Assembly (NCBI GenBank): GCA_012522575.1
Contig: JAAYKE010000056.1
Location: 1 to 58,461 of the forward strand
Direction: 5' to 3'
Origin: Armatimonadota bacterium
GTDB taxonomy: Bacteria > Armatimonadota > UBA5829
DNA length: 58,461 bases
The notes under the pieces are model-generated. The model saw only the letters and a list, made by a program, of their open reading frames with translations, was not told the origin of the DNA and ran no database searches. Within the stretch, counting starts at the first letter, position 1. Each line of letters starts with the position of its first letter. The position numbers and the translations under genes are program-made. Positions 1 through 9,600 of the stretch are shown in pieces.

Positions 1-1
1 A

Positions 2-163
2 CGATCTCGTGCTTTACGAATCGCCGTAGTGTTGATCGCATGCTATATGCAGTGTTTGCACATCAGAATAGACAGTGGGATGAGGCTTATCGACCAAAGC
101 AATTTACACACAAGGCTTGACGCTACCGTACTAGCCGATCCATTTGATACAGAGGAATCCTAA
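2..163 (+). CDS. Possible 3' end of a gene cut by the left window edge
   Basis: A frame is open from the left edge to a TAA at 161-163, about 53 codons. It contains a hydrophobic run (IAVVLIACYM) followed by a polar tail ending DPFDTEES. It could be the C-terminus of a membrane protein lying upstream, in the same direction as the next gene and 56 bases before it. There is no family signal, and an open frame of this length can arise by chance. Confidence 0.3.
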   Translation, partial: RSRALRIAVVLIACYMQCLHIRIDSGMRLIDQSNLHTRLDATVLADPFDTEES

Positions 164-219
164 ACAGCCTGTCTAACACTGTATTACAAACCATCTTGCA
201 ATAGCAAAGGAATTGTTCC

Positions 220-1461
220 ATGAATGAGCGACAAAATGCCGATTTACCCTTCCCGGCAACTTTGAATCAAACTTTCAAGCAATGCGGACGAATAATTGTG
301 TTCTGCATGGTTTTATGCTTTATCGTTCGTGCCGGTTTTGCCATTTATGTGGCCACTTTACCGATTGAAGGCGATGGCCGACTCTATGACCAAGTAGCAG
401 TGTCACTTGCCAGCGGACAAGGCTTTGTGTTCAAAAATCTTCCCTTATCGGACAAATCGCCCGGTTACTCGGCATTTCTGGCAGGCATTTACCTGTTGTT
501 CGGTCGCAATTTCCTTTATGTATTTCTAATTCAGGGTCTTTTAACCACCGTTGTCTGCGGAGCTGTTGTGGCGTTGGGTTATGCGGTCACGTTGCAAAAG
601 GAAACAGCTTTGCTGGCTGGGCTTGTAATGGCTCTATATCCGCCCTTAGCGCTTGTCGACGCAAGACTGTATAACGACTCGCTCTTTGGTTTTCTTGTTT
701 TTGCTTTAGTATTAATAGTCGGATATGCCATTTGGTCTAAGAAGCTGTGGCCGTGGGTCATAGGCGGACTCGTATTAGGCTTGGCAATGTATGTTCGCCC
801 AACGCCAATTGCACTTCCATTAATCTTTCTAGTTTTGGCGATATGGCGTGGGTGGCCGCTGCGCAAAGCTGTGCTTGCTATTGTTGTTCTGTTGATATGC
901 ACTGGAGTTGTGCTTATGCCGTGGGCAATAAGGAATCAGCGTTTGTTTGGCGTATTAACCCCAATGCCATCCCAGGGCGGGAGAGTGCTTTATTGCAATT
1001 GGAGCGCGATAAATATGGTGTCGTCGGATTTAGGCTCGCTGCCAGAAGATGTCAAGGCAAAGGTTGAGGCAAAGACCGGATATGAAAGGGATAAAATCTT
1101 AAAACGAATTGCAATCAGTCAAATTAAAGCGCGCCCTGGGGAGTTCGTTGCGTCTTGTTTTATGAAATCCGTGCGCCAGTGGACGAATCTTTTCTGGCCT
1201 CAGAAACCCTCTAAGGCAACGTTGGTTTTCGCCGTAGTAAATACCCTGATGCTGGTTGTTGCAGTACCAGGATTCTGGAGGCGTAGTATCGAGCCATTGT
1301 TCCGCGGCTACACGCTCCTGTTTGTCTTGTATATGACGTTCGTAGCGGCTGTAATGTCAAGCGCAGAAGCCAGATACGCATATTGGACATACCCATTCCT
1401 ATTTATACTGGCAGCGCATACTCTTACAATGATTTGGCATAAGCGTCATAATACGCATTAA
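220..1461 (+). CDS. GT-C (family 39-like) membrane glycosyltransferase
   Basis: This 413-residue multi-pass protein has about ten hydrophobic segments. The first is near residues 25-45 and is followed by a periplasmic loop with an acidic EGDGRLYD stretch and then DKSPGYSAFLAG. That arrangement, with an acidic catalytic motif in the first loop after TM1, is typical of GT39/ArnT/PMT-type enzymes, which transfer a sugar from a polyprenyl-phosphate donor on the outer face of the membrane. An AAGGA ribosome site lies about nine bases before the ATG. Base composition looks more AT-rich than in the genes to the right. No polysaccharide cluster is visible in the window, so the acceptor is unknown. 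A broader 'glycosyltransferase family 39 domain' label is safer than a specific enzyme name. Confidence 0.8.
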   Translation: MNERQNADLPFPATLNQTFKQCGRIIVFCMVLCFIVRAGFAIYVATLPIEGDGRLYDQVAVSLASGQGFVFKNLPLSDKSPGYSAFLAGIYLLFGRNFLYVFLIQGLLTTVVCGAVVALGYAVTLQKETALLAGLVMALYPPLALVDARLYNDSLFGFLVFALVLIVGYAIWSKKLWPWVIGGLVLGLAMYVRPTPIALPLIFLVLAIWRGWPLRKAVLAIVVLLICTGVVLMPWAIRNQRLFGVLTPMPSQGGRVLYCNWSAINMVSSDLGSLPEDVKAKVEAKTGYERDKILKRIAISQIKARPGEFVASCFMKSVRQWTNLFWPQKPSKATLVFAVVNTLMLVVAVPGFWRRSIEPLFRGYTLLFVLYMTFVAAVMSSAEARYAYWTYPFLFILAAHTLTMIWHKRHNTH

Positions 1462-1515
1462 CCCACAAAGCCTATGTTGTTTTCCTTGTCCTCCGCAACT
1501 TTCACAGGAGGATAG

Positions 1516-1551
1516 ATGCAACTGTATCGAGAAGCCATTCTACGCTTGTGA
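1516..1551 (+). CDS. 11-codon mini-ORF with a strong ribosome site (leader peptide candidate)
   Basis: A near-perfect Shine-Dalgarno (AGGAGG, about 1507-1512) lies four bases before an ATG that opens MQLYREAILRL and stops at 1551, 21 bases before the amidohydrolase start. The downstream gene itself has only a GGAG. The peptide could be a translated leader or the remnant of a longer gene. Its coding status is unproven. Confidence 0.25.
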   Translation: MQLYREAILRL

Positions 1552-1572
1552 ATTCCAACGTGGAGACGGCTT

Positions 1573-2445
1573 ATGTTCATCGACTTGCACGCGCATGCCT
1601 ATCGCCAACCCTATCCCGGCCCGGATGGAAAGCCGGTTTTTTCGACGCCGCAGCAGCTTATTGAGCGTTACGATGAACTCGGGGTGGACAAGGGCTGTCT
1701 GATGCCGATTGTTAACCCGGAAGTCTATCTGCCTCAGTCAAACGAAGAAATCCTGGAAATAGCGCGAACATATCCGCATCGATTCATCCCTTTCTGCAAT
1801 ATCGATCCCAGGGCGGTCTCAAACAGCAGCGATGCCGATCTGGGTTACCTGTTGAGATACTATCGTGATAGAGGCTGCAAGGGCATAGGCGAAGTGATGC
1901 CCAACCTGCCTTTTACGGACCCTCTCGTGTGGAACCTTTTCGCGCATGCCCAGCGCGCCCAAATGCCCCTCACATTCGATATATCCACTCGAATCGGCTC
2001 CGCATACGGGCTTTATGACGATCCCGGACTGGTGCAACTGCAGGCATCGCTACAGGCATTTCCCGACCTGATCATAATCTGCCACGGCCCGGCGTTCTGG
2101 GCGGAAATATCGACGCTGGACTCAGTCGATGACCGAGGAGGATATCCGAGCTATCCGGTGCGCTCAGAGGGATCAGTTGCGAAATTGCTCAGGCAAAATC
2201 CTAATATGCGCTGTGACCTGTCGGCATACAGCGGATATAACGCCCTTGCCAGAGACCTGAATTATGCAGTGGATTTTTTAACTGAGTTTGCCGATTGCCT
2301 CTACTTTGGCTTGGATATATGCGCCCACGACCAGCCCGCGCCGTTAGCGGACCTGCTGAACACTCTGCTTGCCGAGGGCAGGATCACCCAGCAGGCGTTC
2401 GACAAAATCGCCCGCGACAATGCCGTAAAACTGCTCGGCTTATAG
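1573..2445 (+). CDS. Amidohydrolase-family metal-dependent hydrolase (TIM barrel)
   Basis: This 290-residue protein begins with the HxH metal motif (IDLHAHA, residues 3-9) that opens amidohydrolase superfamily barrels of the Amidohydro_2/TatD-like type. Further candidate ligands are GEVMP near residue 107, ICHGPAFW near 170 and FGLDICAHD near 243, in the order expected for strand ends of the barrel. It ends IARDNAVKLLGL, the usual C-terminal signature of this family, in which the last helix precedes the product 'metal-dependent hydrolase'. Start: ATG at 1573 with GGAG seven bases upstream. It is cytosolic, with no signal peptide. The substrate cannot be read from the sequence, and the neighbours give no pathway clue. 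A lactonase- or decarboxylase-type reaction is possible. Confidence 0.85.
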   Translation: MFIDLHAHAYRQPYPGPDGKPVFSTPQQLIERYDELGVDKGCLMPIVNPEVYLPQSNEEILEIARTYPHRFIPFCNIDPRAVSNSSDADLGYLLRYYRDRGCKGIGEVMPNLPFTDPLVWNLFAHAQRAQMPLTFDISTRIGSAYGLYDDPGLVQLQASLQAFPDLIIICHGPAFWAEISTLDSVDDRGGYPSYPVRSEGSVAKLLRQNPNMRCDLSAYSGYNALARDLNYAVDFLTEFADCLYFGLDICAHDQPAPLADLLNTLLAEGRITQQAFDKIARDNAVKLLGL

Positions 2446-2498
2446 ACGACTGCCTTCGAGATTGCACCAACGAATTGGCCCTTTGCCAAATTGTCGGG

Positions 2499-2527
2499 TT
2501 GCCAGTTTGATCTATATAAGGCATACT
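2499..2527 (+). promoter_or_regulatory. Predicted sigma70-type promoter of amidase copy 1
   Basis: TTGCCA at 2499-2504 and CATACT at 2522-2527 are separated by 17 bases. The -10 is embedded in AAGGCATACT, the same string found upstream of copy 2 and, as GGCATACT, copy 3. The predicted start site leaves a 5' leader of roughly 90 bases. Confidence 0.6.
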
Positions 2528-2571
2528 TCATTAGCAGAGGTCCTTTAACAACGGTATAAATACCTGCATTT

Positions 2572-2592
2572 GCGCTCGTTTTGTTCGGGCGC
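2572..2592 (+). promoter_or_regulatory. Hairpin in the 5' leader of amidase copy 1
   Basis: GCGCTCG pairs with CGGGCGC around a TTTTGTT loop inside the untranslated leader. The function is unknown. It is not followed by a T-run, so it is not an obvious terminator. Confidence 0.35.
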
Positions 2593-2626
2593 GCTTTTGC
2601 GGGCAACTTATTAAGAAAAGAGGGGA

Positions 2627-5600
2627 ATGATGAGTCAAGATCGCTCCAATCGTTTTTTGTTGCTGGCGTCAGCGCTGATACTGATGATGCTGGCAACCAC
2701 GGCCAGCGCCGCTACGGTAGCTGTGCGTTTCTTTTCCGAAGGGGAATTGTGCACGGTCTCTCGAGCGGTATCTAATGACGTCCCGCTGGCCGAATCGGCA
2801 GTGCGGGCTTTGCTAGCAGGCCCGTTCATTGAAGAAAAAGCTGTCGGAATCACTTCTCGGATTCCGGCAGGAGTGACCATCAAAAAGTTGTCGATCACAA
2901 GCGATACCGCTCAGATCGACCTGTCTGCAGATGTAGTTGCCGGCCTCGACGAAGTCGGACTGAGAGATATTTTCGACCAGTTCCGCTCCACTTTAGGGGA
3001 CTTCCCATCTATTAAGTCCATCCAACTGACCTCCAATGGCAAGCCCTTGGCTTATTACCTGCCTGCTGTTCCCGAAGTAGGGGAACCCGCAAGGCCTCTT
3101 GTTAAGGGCAACGCGGTTGGCCTTGGCGGCAGGAAGGTATGCGTAGGGCCATCGCACGGTCGAGTTTGGAACGGCAGCAGTTGGGGCTGGATGAGATCGG
3201 ACCCATGCGGATTTGGCGAAGCAGTCCTTGAAGACACCAACAGCATCAGACTTGTCCAGTTTTTGAAGCAATATATCGTACAGGACGGCGGGACTTTTTT
3301 CACTCACAGGGAGCTTGATGAAACCAACTGCTGTCATCCCCAAGCTAATATGCCCTGGTGGAAGATGTGCACTTTATCCTGGCTGATGCACAATGGCTTT
3401 CCCTGCTCTGTCTGGGGCACATACACTGGCAACTGCGGCGCAGAGACAGCCACCGGGCGATCCAACGACGACCTTCGCGCTCGACCTCTGTATGCGGACT
3501 ATGTCGGCGCGGATATCTATATCTCCCATCACACCAATGCAGGCGGAGGCACGGGAACCGAAACCTGGCGCGACTCCAAAATGTCATACCCCGCGCACGT
3601 TGCCAATAGCCTTGCGCTGGCCACTGCAGTCAACAGCGGGATAGTCAACACCATTCGCAGCACTTTTCCGGGTGAATCGGAGTGGCGGGATAGAGGTGTT
3701 AAAGACTCCGCTGCAGGCTCCGGAGAGACTCGCATCCCCAACCGACCGGCTTGTCTTATCGAGCTTGCTTTCCACGACCATTGCACGAGGGACGGAGTCT
3801 ATCTAACCGACGATTTCTTCCGATCTTTGTCCATGTGGGGCATCTACAGCGGAATATGCACTTATTTCGGCAATACTCCCGGCTGGGCCAAGTATTCCGG
3901 CGAACTTGTATCCGATACGATTCCAACCTTGATGAACGCCGGGCAGACCTACAACGTTTCGGTGACTCTGAGAAACCGCGGAGTCTGCTGGATGAATACC
4001 TACGGATTCAAGCTCGGTGCAGTCGACGGCAGCAACCCTATTTCCGCTGCCACTCGCCAGACAATATCCGGCACAGTGAGGCCGGGCAACACATACACAT
4101 TCAATTTCACCATGACGGCTCCTGTCGCAGGCGGCACATATACCACCAAGTGGCGAATGATTCGCGAAGGCTATGAATGGTTCGGCCCAACCCTTACCAA
4201 GAACATAACTGTCACTACTCAGGATGACGATGAGCCTCCGACCGCGCCGACCAATTTGCGCGTGACCGGCGTAACTTCATCGAGCATATCCCTTGCCTGG
4301 AATGCCTCTACAGACAACATCGGCGTGGCAGGATATCGCATATTCCGCAATGGAACACAGATTGGCACTGCGACCGGAACGACCTACAATGACACCGGCC
4401 TTGCCAATAATACGACCTATTCATATCAGGTCGACGCTTACGACGGCAAGCCGAACTATTCAGGCAAAAGCAACTCAGTTCAGGGCACGACTATTGCTGT
4501 CATATTCGAGGACGGCTTCGCGAACCTGAACAACTGGGTTCTCGACCCGGTCGCGTCAGGCAACACAATGCCGACGTTGTCCACCGCTCAGAACCACGGC
4601 AGTATAACAGGCGCGAACTCTGTGTTTATGGCAGGGGAAGTAGCAAACTGGGTTTATCACGACTTCTCCACGAACCTGACCTCCGGAGGCTACAGATCCG
4701 GCACTCTGTCCGGCTGGATTTATGACAACGCTGTAAGCGGTCTGAGAGTAGCCTTGCGAGCGTATATGTATGATGCCGCTGGCAACAACTCGACCATGTA
4801 TTGGATCGGGGTGTATCAGCTCGACCCGCCTGGCATTCCGACTCATTATATTGGAGCGATCCTTACGAGCAGTGGTTGGCAGTACCACGACCTCGGCGTT
4901 CGTTCTGCGGGATGGCACAAACTCGCTATTGAGGTCCTGCCATACACTGGCTCAAACGATCTCAAGTTCTATGTGGACGGCGCCCTTAAGCAGACCGCAT
5001 CTCAGCCTGCAAGCGCCGCCAGTTCAACTGTGCGACGAACATATCTTGGGTTCAACTATAAGACCAATCAGCCTGTGTATTGGGATGACATCACGCTTGA
5101 GTCTGTTCCTCCGGCTGCTCCGACCAACGTTTCGGGTGCTGCGCTATCGACGACTTCCATAAGATGGAACTTCACCGACAAGGCGAACAACGAGATTGGT
5201 CATCGAGTTTACAACGGCTCTACCAAGGTAGCCGAGCGCGAGGTGTTTGATATAAGCTATGTCGACGAAACTAACCTTGCGCCTAATACGACCTACAATC
5301 GCACCGTCAAAGCCTATGCCGGTATTCTTGAAAGCGCCGGAACTGCGGGCAGTGGCACGACGCTATCTGTCCCGCCGAGCACATCGAATGTGACCTGTGA
5401 CAAGAACGTCAACGTCACATACGGCGATGACAAGTTCACCTTCACCGCAGTCGGCGGATTCGGCGCGGGCAAGGTGGATCATTATATGGTAGTCTGGGAC
5501 AAGCAGGCCACCCATACCTGGACAGGCTCTGAAGCGACGTGGTCAAGCGGGACTTTGGTTCAGACCGCGGCTTCTACCGGCAGTTGGTATCTGCACCTGC

Positions 5601-6208
5601 GGGGAGTCAACTCCGCAGGCGTAGCGAACGGCACTCTTGATCTTGGCCCGTTCATTTATAATAGCGACAGCGTCGCTCCGCAGATCAACTCCGTAACCGT
5701 TGCTCCTGCGATGGTTATCGGCGGAGATGCGGTTCACGTATCAGTTGATGCAACGGATAACGTTGGTGTTACCGGCGTAAAGGCCAATGGCGTTTCTCTG
5801 ACTAACTCCGGCGGTAATATATGGACAGGCGATATCGTCGCTTTGGCCGGATTGGGAGTCCACCCCGTGAGCGTAGTTGCATCTGATGCTTCCGGCAACA
5901 ATGCCACAGACGCATCAGGATCATATCTGACCGCTCTTATTCGCGGAGCCTCCAACAAGGCTGCCTGGGGAGTCGAAATGAACGCCGCTTCCACTATATA
6001 CCTCTTCAAGTTCTGGGGTAAGGTAGTTGAGGTGGACAACAATAAGTTCACCCTCGACGATGGCTCCGGCTCGCCGATCACGGTTATTGCGCCGGGCTAC
6101 AAGACCAAGGTCTCCACAGGGGACTACGCAGCCGCTCGAGGAATCCTCAGCATCGACGGCCTGTCGCGAGCGATTCAGAGCGAGGTTAACTGGATAACTA
6201 AATACTAG
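2627..6208 (+). CDS. Secreted GerMN / N-acetylmuramoyl-L-alanine amidase with Ig/FN3 tail, copy 1
   Basis: This 1,193-residue protein has a signal peptide (residues 1-28, cleaved after TASA). Then come a GerMN domain (about 30-130: AVRFFSEGEL, a VRALLAGP helix, IKSIQLTSNG) and an Amidase_3 domain (about 165-415) with zinc ligands GPSHG, EAVLED and SHHTN and catalytic Glu in LIELAFHD. It should cut the MurNAc-L-Ala bond of peptidoglycan. A Cys-rich insert (NCCHP...PCSVW...NCG) sits between the first two ligands and the third. The tail carries an NBR1-type Ig domain (about 425-530), FN3 (about 540-625), a LamG-like sandwich (about 630-820), FN3-like and Ig-like modules, and a C-terminal OB-like domain (WGKVVEVDNNKFTLDDGSG). 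A second ATG at 2630 is better spaced from the GAGG. It is the first of three tandem paralogues. Confidence 0.85.
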   Translation: MMSQDRSNRFLLLASALILMMLATTASAATVAVRFFSEGELCTVSRAVSNDVPLAESAVRALLAGPFIEEKAVGITSRIPAGVTIKKLSITSDTAQIDLSADVVAGLDEVGLRDIFDQFRSTLGDFPSIKSIQLTSNGKPLAYYLPAVPEVGEPARPLVKGNAVGLGGRKVCVGPSHGRVWNGSSWGWMRSDPCGFGEAVLEDTNSIRLVQFLKQYIVQDGGTFFTHRELDETNCCHPQANMPWWKMCTLSWLMHNGFPCSVWGTYTGNCGAETATGRSNDDLRARPLYADYVGADIYISHHTNAGGGTGTETWRDSKMSYPAHVANSLALATAVNSGIVNTIRSTFPGESEWRDRGVKDSAAGSGETRIPNRPACLIELAFHDHCTRDGVYLTDDFFRSLSMWGIYSGICTYFGNTPGWAKYSGELVSDTIPTLMNAGQTYNVSVTLRNRGVCWMNTYGFKLGAVDGSNPISAATRQTISGTVRPGNTYTFNFTMTAPVAGGTYTTKWRMIREGYEWFGPTLTKNITVTTQDDDEPPTAPTNLRVTGVTSSSISLAWNASTDNIGVAGYRIFRNGTQIGTATGTTYNDTGLANNTTYSYQVDAYDGKPNYSGKSNSVQGTTIAVIFEDGFANLNNWVLDPVASGNTMPTLSTAQNHGSITGANSVFMAGEVANWVYHDFSTNLTSGGYRSGTLSGWIYDNAVSGLRVALRAYMYDAAGNNSTMYWIGVYQLDPPGIPTHYIGAILTSSGWQYHDLGVRSAGWHKLAIEVLPYTGSNDLKFYVDGALKQTASQPASAASSTVRRTYLGFNYKTNQPVYWDDITLESVPPAAPTNVSGAALSTTSIRWNFTDKANNEIGHRVYNGSTKVAEREVFDISYVDETNLAPNTTYNRTVKAYAGILESAGTAGSGTTLSVPPSTSNVTCDKNVNVTYGDDKFTFTAVGGFGAGKVDHYMVVWDKQATHTWTGSEATWSSGTLVQTAASTGSWYLHLRGVNSAGVANGTLDLGPFIYNSDSVAPQINSVTVAPAMVIGGDAVHVSVDATDNVGVTGVKANGVSLTNSGGNIWTGDIVALAGLGVHPVSVVASDASGNNATDASGSYLTALIRGASNKAAWGVEMNAASTIYLFKFWGKVVEVDNNKFTLDDGSGSPITVIAPGYKTKVSTGDYAAARGILSIDGLSRAIQSEVNWITKY

Positions 6209-6232
6209 CCGAAAGGTGTGTAGCATCCACGC

Positions 6233-6263
6233 AATCGACCCGGGCGCCCAACCCGGGTCGATT
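6233..6263 (+). terminator. Strong hairpin after amidase copy 1
   Basis: AATCGACCCGGG and CCCGGGTCGATT form a perfect 12-bp stem with a 7-base loop, 25 bases after the stop codon. No clear T-run follows (CAATTAAT), so termination would rely mainly on the stem. Confidence 0.6.
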
Positions 6264-6304
6264 CAATTAATGCAGTCCGGAACGCCGCAAGTTTGACAAA
6301 TTGG

Positions 6305-6333
6305 TTGACATTGGCGGACTCGAATGTTACTAT
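6305..6333 (+). promoter_or_regulatory. Predicted promoter of the tRNA-Gly gene
   Basis: TTGACA at 6305-6310 and TACTAT at 6328-6333 are separated by 17 bases. An overlapping TATAAT at 6331-6336 gives a spacing of 20. The -10 ends 16 bases before the mature tRNA 5' end. Confidence 0.7.
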
Positions 6334-6349
6334 AATTTTACTCTGTGGT

Positions 6350-6425
6350 GCGGGAGTAGCTCAGTTGGTAGAGCGCTAGCCTTCCAAGCTGGATGTCGCG
6401 AGTTCGAGCCTCGTCTCCCGCTCCA
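6350..6425 (+). tRNA. tRNA-Gly (anticodon TCC)
   Basis: The full cloverleaf is visible. The acceptor GCGGGAG pairs with CTCCCGC, and the D-arm is GCTC/GAGC with GG in the loop. The anticodon stem is CTAGC/GCTGG with loop CTTCCAA (anticodon TCC at 6383-6385, reading GGA). The T-loop is TTCGAGC. The discriminator T and CCA are encoded. It sits alone between amidase copies 1 and 2 with its own promoter. Confidence 0.96.
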
Positions 6426-6548
6426 TTCCTGTATATTTGATCCAACCTCATTGATATTGTATCTTTTCCCATAATAAGAAGTGACTCGGCAATTACGCTG
6501 TTTTGATGCCGCTGGCGAATATGTTCCTCATCTGCCTGATAATCTCAG

Positions 6549-6577
6549 TTGACGCTTGGCTCAATGTAAGGCATACT
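6549..6577 (+). promoter_or_regulatory. Predicted sigma70-type promoter of amidase copy 2
   Basis: TTGACG at 6549-6554 and CATACT at 6572-6577 are separated by 17 bases, within AAGGCATACT as in copy 1. The remaining leader is about 85 bases before the ATG at 6669. Confidence 0.65.
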
Positions 6578-6668
6578 GACATTGTACAAAGAAAAGAGTG
6601 TGAATGCTCTAGCCGGGCGGACCTGCGACATCGCACGCAGAAATCCAGCCGGACAATAAGGAGGTATT

Positions 6669-9600
6669 ATGCGAAATCACAATGCTCGATGTGCTTTGAT
6701 TATTGCACTCATTATGCTGGTGGCGTTGACTGCCACCGTATCTTACGCAAACACTGCAGCGGTGCGTTTCTTCTCAGAGGGAAGACTGATCGCTGTTAAT
6801 CGGGCAGTAACCAACGATGTTCCATTGGCGGAGGCAGCGGTCAGAGCATTAGTTGCCGGGCCATTCGTCGAGGAAACTGCCGTTGGGATCACTTCTCGAA
6901 TCCCTGCCGGAGTCAAGATTAAGAAACTCTCCATAGCGGGCAGCGTTGCGGAGATTGATCTTTCTTCGGAGATACTTATCGGATTTGATGAGGCCGGACT
7001 AGTCGATATTTTCGACCAGTTCCGCTCCACTCTGAGCGAATTTCCCTCGATTATGACGATCAAGCTCACCAGCGGAGGCAAACTTCTTTCTTCATTTCTA
7101 CCCTCTGCACCTGAAATAGGGGAGCCGGCTGCTCCGCTTGTAAAGGGCAACGCTGTCGGTCTGAGCGGCAAAAAAATCTGCGTCGGGCCGTCGCACGGGC
7201 GACTCTTCACCGGAACCTGGTATGGCTGGCAGAGGGGCGACTTCTGCAACTTCGGCGAGGCAGTCCTTGAGGACACAAACAGTATCAGGCTCGTTCAATT
7301 CCTAAAGCAATATATAGTTCAGGACGGCGGCACTTTCTCCAGCCCGCGTGAGCTTGACGAAACCAACTGCTGCCATCCGGACACAGGTATGGCGTGGTGG
7401 AAGATGTGCGCCATGTCCTGGCTCAAAAAGACAGGTGTTCCGTGCTCGGTTTGGGCTAGTTCCTCGGGTAACTGCGGGGCTGAGAACGCTACTAACCGCA
7501 ACAGTGACGATATCCGCTGTCGACCTCTTTATGCGGACTATATGGGCGCAGATATATACATTGCGCATCATACCAACGCCGCCGGCAGCAGCCCCAGCAA
7601 CGCCAACGGAACAGTTACATATCGTGACTCGACCATGACATATTCAGCCCATCGCACCAACAGCCTTAACCTGGCAACTGCGATTCAAAACAACATCGTC
7701 GCCACAATTCGCAACACATTCCCCGGTGAGAGCAGTTGGTATGATCGACATGTGCTGGACTCAGCGGGCGGATTCGGCGAGATTCGCATTCCCAACAGGC
7801 CTGCCTGTCTCATAGAGCTTGCCTTCCACGACAACTGCGAGCGTGACGGCCTATACCTCACCGACGATTTCTTCCGCTCACTCAGCGAGTGGGCAGTCTA
7901 TAAGGGCATTTGCGAATACTTCGGCAACACCCCTACGTGGGATAAGTATTCGTGCGAACTGGTCTCAGACACCATTCCAACCTCGATGATGCCCGGACAA
8001 ACCTATAATGTCTCTGTCACAATGCGAAACCGCGGCGTCTGCTGGATGAGCACCTACGGTTTCAAACTTGGTGCGTTCGGCGACAGCGACCCGTTTGCAT
8101 CCACCCGCCACAACGTCTCCGGCACCATTCGACCGGGACAGACATTTACCTTTAACTTTACGATGAAGGCTCCAATGATTCCAGGGACATACGTCTCCGA
8201 CTGGCAGATGTTGCGAGAGAGCTACCAATGGTTCGGTCCTAAGCTCGTAAAGAATATCACCGTAGTGAGCATAGACGACGACGAGCCGCCGACCGCGCCG
8301 ACCAATTTGCGCGTAACCGGGACAACTTCGTCTAGCATATCCCTTGCATGGAACGCTTCTACGGACAACATTGGCGTTGCCGGCTATCGCATATTCCGCA
8401 ATGGAACTCAAATAGGCACTGCGACTGGAACGACCTACAATGACACCGGCCTTGCCAATAACACGACCTATACTTATCAGGTTGACGCTTACGACGGCAA
8501 GCCCAACTATTCTCCTAAGAGTAATTCGGTGCAGGCAACTACTATCGCTGTAATATTCCAGGATGGATTTGCGAACCTCAACAACTGGGTTCTGGATCCT
8601 GTAGCGGACAACAACGTCATGCCTACGCTTTCAAGCGCGCAGAACCACGGCAGCATATCCGGCGCAAACTCGGTCTATTTCCCCGGAAATGTCGTTAGCT
8701 GGATCTACCACGACTTCTCGCCTAACCTTACCTCAGGGGGTTACAGGTCAGGCGTTCTCTCCGGTTGGATGTATGATAACGCAGTTAGCAACCTGAGAAT
8801 TGGTATGAGAGCGTATACATATAACTCATCCGGATCTAACAAGGGTTTGTACTGGATCGGCGTATCAAACGGCAACCCGCCCGGCATTCCGCTCAAATAC
8901 ATGGCGGCGGTATATGATAGCGGTTGGATTTACCACGACCTTGGCGATCGATCTGCGGGGTGGCACAAGTTTACCATCGAGATTCTGCCATACACCGGCT
9001 CAAACGATCTCAAATTCTACGTGGACGGAGCGCTTAAGCTGACCACTAACCAGCCCGCCAGCGTGGCTAATACCGTCTTGAGACGCGCATATCTGGGCTA
9101 CAACTATACGCCCAACCAGCCTACCTATTGGGATGATATCACCCTCGAATCGACCGCTCCTGCCGCACCGACCAACGTTTCGGGAACTGCTCTGTCGACG
9201 ACTTCCATTAGATGGAACTTCACAGACAAGGCGAACAACGAGATTGGTCATAGAGTGTACAACGGCTCTACCAAGGTAGCCGAGCGCGAAGTAATCGATA
9301 TCAGCTATGTTGATGAGGCTGATCTGCAGCCTAACACGACCTACAATCGTACCGTCAAGGCTTATGCGGGTACCTTGACTAGCGTAGGAGCTAACGGCAG
9401 TGGCACGACGCTATCTGTCCCGCCGAGCACATCGAATGTGACCTGTGACAAGAACGTCAACGTCACATACGGCGATAACAAGTTCACGTTTACAGCAGTC
9501 GGCGGATTCGGCGCGGGCAAGGTCGACCATTATATGGTAGCCTGGGACAAGCAGGCCACCCATACCTGGACAGGCTCTGAGGGGGCGTGGTCGAACGGGA

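Noticed and set aside
6503-6799. 98-residue ORF upstream of amidase copy 2
   Set aside because: It runs through the predicted promoter and into the amidase start in another frame; no ribosome site or motif.
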